Positions 60,520-64,000 of a DNA stretch of 64,000 bases are shown piece after piece. Positions within the stretch are counted from its first letter, which is position 1. The number at the start of each line of letters is the position of its first letter. This stretch comes from Paenibacillus sp. FSL H7-0357 (GTDB lineage Bacteria > Bacillota > Bacilli > Paenibacillales > Paenibacillaceae). Location: NCBI RefSeq assembly GCF_000758525.1, contig NZ_CP009241.1, positions 2,728,001-2,792,000 of the forward strand, written 5' to 3'. The position numbers and the translations under genes are program-made. The notes beneath the pieces were generated by a model. The model saw only the letters and a list, made by a program, of their open reading frames with translations. It searched no databases and was not told the DNA's origin.

Positions 60520-61767
60520 ATGAAAGCAAGGCAAGAAGACCGCAAGATTCAGACTTCATTATCCACCTTATCCCAAGGAAACGCAGGATCTAAACGTATT
60601 CTGCTCGTGGTCGGCATTATTTTTGTCGCAGCGGCGCTGCGGGCCCCGTTCACCTCTGTCGGACCGTTGCTGGAGATGATCCGCGATGATCTGGGATTAT
60701 CCAATACACTTGCCGGAGCAATAACTACATTGCCGCTGCTCGCTTTTGCGCTGCTGTCCCCATTTGCTCCGCAGCTCGCCCGCCGTATTGGCCTTGCCAA
60801 CGTGCTGATGCTGGCGCTGCTGGCATTGTCGATGGGAATTCTGATCCGTTCTGCCTCGGGAACCCTCACATTGTTCGCAGGCACCGCAATCATCGGGCTG
60901 TCGATTGCGGTATGCAATGTGTTGCTGCCGGGACTGATCAAAGGCAAGTTTCCCGGGCGTATTGGCCTTCTAACCGGGATTTATACGGTTTCGATGAATT
61001 TATGCGCAGCGGTGGCTTCCGGCATTAGTGTTCCGATAGCGGACCAGGCAGGGTTCGGTTGGCGGGGTACGCTTGCCCTGTGGTTCATTGTCGCTGCACT
61101 GGCTACTCTATTCTGGATTCCGCAGATGAAGAGCCTGGGCCAAGGGAGTGGAACAAGCACGCCCGGCTCAGCCGGGAAAATGTGGCGTTCACCGCTCGCC
61201 TGGCAGGTTACCTTATTCATGGGCCTGCAATCTCTGCTTTATTACGTTCTGATTGCCTGGTTCTCGGTCATTCTCGGTGAGCGGGGCATGTCCTCCAGCC
61301 ATGCGGGCTGGATCCTTTCACTGCTGCAGCTGGCCCAGCTGCCGTTTACTTTTTTTGTTCCTTTATGGGCAGGCAAACTGAAGAACCAGCGGGGGCTGGT
61401 TGTTATTACGGCTGTTTTGTTCATGGCCGGAATCTCCGGCGTTTGGTTCGGCAGCAGCGCATGGATGCCGGTATGGGCGATCTGTATCGGCATTGCCGGA
61501 GGTTTTGCCTTTGGTCTGGCAATGATGTTCTTCAGCTTGCGCACCCGCAGCACACAGGAGGCAAGCGAGCTGTCGGGAATGGCCCAGTCGATCGGCTACC
61601 TGCTGGCAGCCATGGGACCGGCATTGTTCGGCCTGCTTCATGACGCTACGCACAGCTGGAACGGTCCGTTGGCACTGCTCGTAGCGGCAAGTGTTCTGCT
61701 GCTCGTGGCGGGGCTGGGAGCCGGAAGCAACCGGTATGTAGGAGACGCAACAGAACCCGCCAAATAA
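60520..61767 (+). CDS. CynX/NimT-type major facilitator transporter
   Basis: This 415-aa membrane protein has 12 predicted helices. It starts at ATG 60520, with AGGAGG. The frame opens 12 residues earlier without a ribosome site. The family signature is clear: ILLVVGIIFVAAALRAPFTSVGPLLEMIRDDLGLSNTLAGAITTLPLLAFALLSPFAPQLARRIGL. The middle region is GLQSLLYYVLIAWFSVILGERGMSSSHAGWILSL. CynX/YycB-type carriers transport small anions or nitroimidazole-like compounds. The substrate is unknown. A TATAAT at 60427 is the likely -10. The stop codon lies in the loop of its own terminator. Confidence 0.9.
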   Translation: MKARQEDRKIQTSLSTLSQGNAGSKRILLVVGIIFVAAALRAPFTSVGPLLEMIRDDLGLSNTLAGAITTLPLLAFALLSPFAPQLARRIGLANVLMLALLALSMGILIRSASGTLTLFAGTAIIGLSIAVCNVLLPGLIKGKFPGRIGLLTGIYTVSMNLCAAVASGISVPIADQAGFGWRGTLALWFIVAALATLFWIPQMKSLGQGSGTSTPGSAGKMWRSPLAWQVTLFMGLQSLLYYVLIAWFSVILGERGMSSSHAGWILSLLQLAQLPFTFFVPLWAGKLKNQRGLVVITAVLFMAGISGVWFGSSAWMPVWAICIGIAGGFAFGLAMMFFSLRTRSTQEASELSGMAQSIGYLLAAMGPALFGLLHDATHSWNGPLALLVAASVLLLVAGLGAGSNRYVGDATEPAK

Positions 61768-61782
61768 CGGCGGGTTCTGTTG
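61748..61782. terminator. Terminator hairpin containing the MFS stop codon
   Basis: A perfect 14-bp stem CAACAGAACCCGCC / GGCGGGTTCTGTTG has loop AAATAAC, in which the TAA stop (61765-61767) lies. No long T run follows, so termination strength is uncertain. Confidence 0.6.
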
Positions 61783-61807
61783 TGATATTTGATTGTGATG
61801 TGAATCC

Positions 61808-62116
61808 CTATAGAAAATAGCGGCCCGAATGGTTCTTATTGTTTCTTAAAACCAATGTCAACGGAATCAAGGCAAGTATTATATAAATTCCTATAAATAC
61901 AGGCAGTTGAAGACTATTTTCTTTTTCAACCAGCCCCATTGTTATGAAAATAAGTCCTAGCAAAAAATGGGGCAGAGCCAACCCTTTTTGGAAGGAGCCG
62001 ATGGATTCCTCGCTAATTAATGTTTTTGCATTTTTACCAATGAAGAGTTTAAAACTTAGCAAGTGACCTATCCCGGAAATGATCATTGCGATCCCTAGAA
62101 ATAGTTGAGCATACAT
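61808..62116 (-). CDS. Small four-helix membrane protein, function unknown
   Basis: This is a 102-aa protein with AGAGGGG before ATG 62116. Four hydrophobic stretches are visible: YAQLFLGIAMIISGIGHLL, GLALPHFLLGLIFITMGLV, LPVFIGIYIILALIPLTLVL and a weaker one between. Charged loops contain KLFIGKNAK. It ends with a basic NNKNHSGRYFL tail. I do not recognise a family. Its base composition looks more AT-rich than its neighbours. It is convergent with the MFS gene and downstream of a truncated methyltransferase fragment. Confidence 0.7.
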   Translation of the reverse strand: MYAQLFLGIAMIISGIGHLLSFKLFIGKNAKTLISEESIGSFQKGLALPHFLLGLIFITMGLVEKENSLQLPVFIGIYIILALIPLTLVLRNNKNHSGRYFL

Positions 62117-62250
62117 GTAACCAACCCCTCTTTTGTGACTTGTTATTCGAACCCATCAATTGAGGTTATCATCCTAATGCAAACTATTGTTCCCATTTAT
62201 TGTAACAGAAAGGCGAGCGTGGCAACAATGTTTACGAAAGAAACGTTGTG

Positions 62251-62358
62251 TTAGCAAGTATGAAGCTGCGGCTGCAGCAGATGAATCAAAGATTCTTCGA
62301 AGCGGGAAACAAAGGCCATATCCGTATCATAGGTACCGGTATTCCATTGCTGATTCAT
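62251..62358 (-). pseudogene. Truncated SAM-methyltransferase, N-terminal remnant
   Basis: On the minus strand ATG 62358, with AAAGGAGA, opens a 35-codon frame that starts MNQQWNTGTYDTDMAFVSRF and ends at TAA 62251. This looks like the beginning of class I methyltransferases, which continue ...PGExILDLGCGTG. Here the frame stops after LLQPQ and the SAM-binding domain is absent. The remainder does not appear in the 134 bp before the next gene. It is most likely a deletion remnant. The family call is by remembered similarity. Confidence 0.6.
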
Positions 62359-62564
62359 CAGAAGTCTCCTTTCAGGTCAAACAGGAATACTTCTGTTGTA
62401 TCATGCGTTATCTTATAAGTGAAATATATAAATCAATTAGAGTTTATCTTCAAAAGCCGAAAAGACTCCGACCTCTATAGGCGGAGATGAATCGGCGGTT
62501 TTCAACTATTCAGCGAACGTATGTGCTATACTTTAAGAAAATACTATAAAAGGGGGTGTCGCAC

Positions 62565-63653
62565 ATGATCGTTCATCAAGCCTATAAATACCGCATCTAC
62601 CCGAATACCGGGCAACAGCAACTCATTCGTCGAATGTTTGGCTGCTGCCGCTTTGTGTTCAATCATTTCCTGGAAGAGTGGAATCAAACCTATGCCGAGA
62701 CAGGCAAAGGTTTGTCATATCAGACCTGTGCGACACAGCTCCCCGTCCTAAAAACCCAATATGACTGGCTCAAAGAAGTCGATAGTATTGCTTTACAGTC
62801 CGCCGTTCGGCATGTGGCAGATAGCTTTGACCGCTTTTTCAAAAAGCAGAATCAAGCGCCTCGCTTCAAAAGCCGGAAGCATCCAGTACAAAGCTACACC
62901 ACGAAATTCACGAACGGAAATATCGCCATTGAAGGCAACCGATTGAAGCTTCCCAAGCTCGGCTGGATGCGTTTCGCCAACTCTCGGAAGCTGGAGGGTC
63001 GTATACTGTCCGCTACGGTACGGCAAAACGCCAGCGATAAGTATTTTGTCTCCCTGGTTTGCGAGGTAGAAAAGATCCCACTCCCACAAGCAGATGCACA
63101 TATCGGCATTGACTTGGGGCTTAAGGAATACGCTGTGTGCTCAAGCGGCGAGCATTTTGCCAACCCCAGGTTTTACCGTCAATATGAGAAAAAGCTTGCG
63201 CTGTGGCAGCGGCGTTTGGCGAGACGCACACCAGGGGGCTCGAACTGGAAGAAAGCCAAGAAACACATTGCCCGTATTCACGAACACATTGCAAATTCTC
63301 GGAACGATTTTCTCCACAAGATGACAACGAAGCTGATCCGTGAGTGCCAAACGATCAGCATCGAACATCTGTGTGTGGCGAATATGATACAAAATCCTAA
63401 ACTCTCCAAGTCCATCGCTGATGCGTCCTGGGGCGAATGGGTGCGTCAACTCACGTATAAAGCATCCTGGTATGGACGAACCCTCCGGGTTGCCGACACC
63501 TTCGAGCCGACCAGTCAGCAGTGCCACGTATGCGGCACGATCCATCCCGAAGTGAAGAACCTCTCGATTCGAGAATGGACATGTGTAGCTTGCGGAACAC
63601 ACCATGATCGGGATGAAAATGCGGCTCATAATATCAAACAGGTAGCGGTATAG
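62565..63653 (+). CDS. tnpB: RNA-guided endonuclease TnpB
   Basis: This 362-aa TnpB, an ancestor-type relative of Cas12, starts at ATG 62565 with GGGGG at 62551. The N-terminal HTH/WED region begins MIVHQAYKYRIYPNTGQQQLIRRMFGCCRFVFN. The RuvC catalytic residues are all present: Asp in IGIDLGLKEYAVCSSG, Glu in TISIEHLCVANM and Asp in HHDRDENAAHNI. The zinc finger is complete (CHVCG ... CVACG). Length and motifs indicate an intact nuclease. It would use an RNA from its own 3' end as guide scaffold to cut DNA next to a TTTAT-like motif. Confidence 0.95.
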   Translation: MIVHQAYKYRIYPNTGQQQLIRRMFGCCRFVFNHFLEEWNQTYAETGKGLSYQTCATQLPVLKTQYDWLKEVDSIALQSAVRHVADSFDRFFKKQNQAPRFKSRKHPVQSYTTKFTNGNIAIEGNRLKLPKLGWMRFANSRKLEGRILSATVRQNASDKYFVSLVCEVEKIPLPQADAHIGIDLGLKEYAVCSSGEHFANPRFYRQYEKKLALWQRRLARRTPGGSNWKKAKKHIARIHEHIANSRNDFLHKMTTKLIRECQTISIEHLCVANMIQNPKLSKSIADASWGEWVRQLTYKASWYGRTLRVADTFEPTSQQCHVCGTIHPEVKNLSIREWTCVACGTHHDRDENAAHNIKQVAV

Positions 63654-63773
63654 CTATTACCTAAAAAACGTAGAACTGCGAGAACGCAGGGATCGCTTGC
63701 CCATAAGAGGAGGTTGCTCCTCTGTTCGCAAGAATCCACCCCTTCAAGCGTCAGCTAAGTGGTGGAGATTCAA
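63600..63773 (+). ncRNA. Candidate omega (reRNA) scaffold of the TnpB element
   Basis: The tnpB 3' end and following ~120 bp fold into successive hairpins: CTGCG-agaa-CGCAG (63676-63689), AGAGGAG-gttg-CTCCTCT (63706-63723) and the right-end stem GAATC/GATTC (63732-63771). This is the position and form of known TnpB guide RNAs. The guide segment would be the flank after 63773. The 5' limit is a guess. Confidence 0.55.
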
Positions 63774-63805
63774 TGGTTATGCCTATCATCAGTTTCAAGC
63801 CGGAT

Positions 63806-64000
63806 TCACCCGCCTGCCCCCAATAAGGCCAAGCTGATGCCGTATAAGCTGAACAGGATCAGGATGATCGAGGATATCAGGCTCAAAGATCGAATGAAGG
63901 CATCTGGCAGTTTGCCGCTGATCCAGCAGATAATAGCAGATAACAGCAGCCACCAGCAGCAGGAGCCGAGCGCAATTCCGGCCGGGAGGAACAGGGAAGA
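63806..64000 (-). CDS. C-terminal part of a LysE/RhtB-type exporter (partial)
   Basis: On the minus strand the frame is open from the window edge (64000) to TGA 63808-63806, giving 64 residues of a protein that starts beyond the window. The sequence shows two hydrophobic helices, IALGSCCWWLLLSAIICWI and ISSIILILFSLYGISLALL. Between them is a basic GKLPDAFIRSLS turn. 'GS..WW..L' followed by a final 'R...i.G..L...G.y' helix is the usual end of amino-acid exporters of the LysE/RhtB family. The TnpB element lies 33 bp past its stop. Confidence 0.7.
   Translation of the reverse strand, partial: SSLFLPAGIALGSCCWWLLLSAIICWISGKLPDAFIRSLSLISSIILILFSLYGISLALLGAGG

Larger units (their letters stand above)
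62448..63773 (+). mobile_element. IS1341-type (IS200/IS605 family) element carrying only tnpB
   Basis: The left end has a subterminal hairpin CTCCG-A-CCT-CTAT-AGG-CGGAG (62466-62486) within flanking AAAAGCCGA/TCGGCGGTTTT. TTTAT (62443-62447), directly upstream, is a plausible target-adjacent motif. The right end closes with hairpin GAATC-CACC / GGTGG-A-GATTC and TTCAA (63769-63773). There are no terminal inverted repeats or target duplication, as expected. No tnpA is present, so it can move only if a transposase acts in trans. The exact ends are inferred. Confidence 0.7.

Noticed and set aside
62187..62480. 97-codon plus-strand ORF left of the TnpB element
   Set aside because: It has no ribosome site and overlaps both the methyltransferase remnant on the other strand and the IS left end.
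1..64000. CRISPR arrays, tRNA or rRNA genes, prophage
   Set aside because: No regularly spaced repeats with unique spacers, no tRNA-like cloverleaf or CCA-flanked signals, no rRNA sequence and no phage structural genes were seen. The only tandem repeat has a 10-bp unit without spacers.

Overview
The window looks like chromosomal DNA of a Paenibacillus-type member of the Bacillota. This is inferred from the gene complement: YesM/YesN-type sensor/AraC-regulator pairs, SLH-domain and copper-amine-oxidase-like stalk-domain surface proteins, a YjcZ-type sporulation microprotein behind a sigma-K-like promoter, paired deoxynucleoside kinases, strong AGGAGG ribosome sites, GTG/TTG starts and many intrinsic terminators. 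I saw no rRNA, tRNA, CRISPR array or prophage. The only mobile element is a TnpB-only (IS1341-type) insertion sequence near the right edge.

Layout. 1-3.4 kb: end of a sugar-type solute-binding protein, a chemoreceptor and a YafY/WYL regulator. 3.5-10.2 kb: a GT4 glycosyltransferase (minus), a large secreted SLH-anchored protein and a phospholipase-C-like protein (minus). 10.4-15.9 kb: a VOC protein, a second chemoreceptor, an epimerase/ECF-sigma pair (minus), a second-type ClpP and an Sm-like small protein. 15.9-21.8 kb: an iron-siderophore uptake locus resembling B. subtilis btr-feuABC-ybbA, with two Fur boxes and no ATPase gene. 21.8-23.7 kb: a GntR/YtrA regulator with a palindromic operator over its own promoter, plus a membrane protein. 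24-26.4 kb: the two-gene carboxynorspermidine pathway behind a leader containing an intrinsic terminator. 26.6-35.5 kb: a kinase-fold protein, a repeat-rich gene-free stretch, an RCC1/stalk protein (minus), dGK/dCK, a PatB-type aminotransferase, a nucleoside hydrolase and a stalk/GH18-like protein. 35.6-42.8 kb: a radical SAM protein, RhaT-like and BASS-type transporters, a third chemoreceptor and an AraC regulator. 42.9-46.1 kb: two leader-peptide attenuator candidates, one before a CD3324-family gene and one before a hisS paralogue. 46.1-48.3 kb: an HD phosphohydrolase and the DbpA helicase. 48.4-58.1 kb: a carbohydrate-type locus (FAD oxidoreductase, AraC regulator, YesM/YesN pair, ABC binding protein and two permeases). 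58.2-64 kb: a Fur-box ABC exporter, YjcZ, a CynX-type MFS transporter, a truncated methyltransferase, the TnpB element and the end of a LysE-type exporter.

The most notable signals are regulatory RNA. First, a 14-codon leader ORF lies before the CD3324-family gene. Its codons form two adjacent pairing arms with separate downstream complements, and the gene's Shine-Dalgarno sequence is inside a hairpin. Second, the hisS paralogue (archaeal/eukaryal-like motif 2) has no recognisable T-box. It has a promoter, a short ORF with three consecutive His codons, competing hairpins and a terminator. Third, the norspermidine operon has a terminator hairpin whose U-tract abuts the ribosome-binding site. 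Other unusual features are an 84-bp structured repeat present twice 24.5 kb apart, and an 11-unit tandem array with a 10-bp period.
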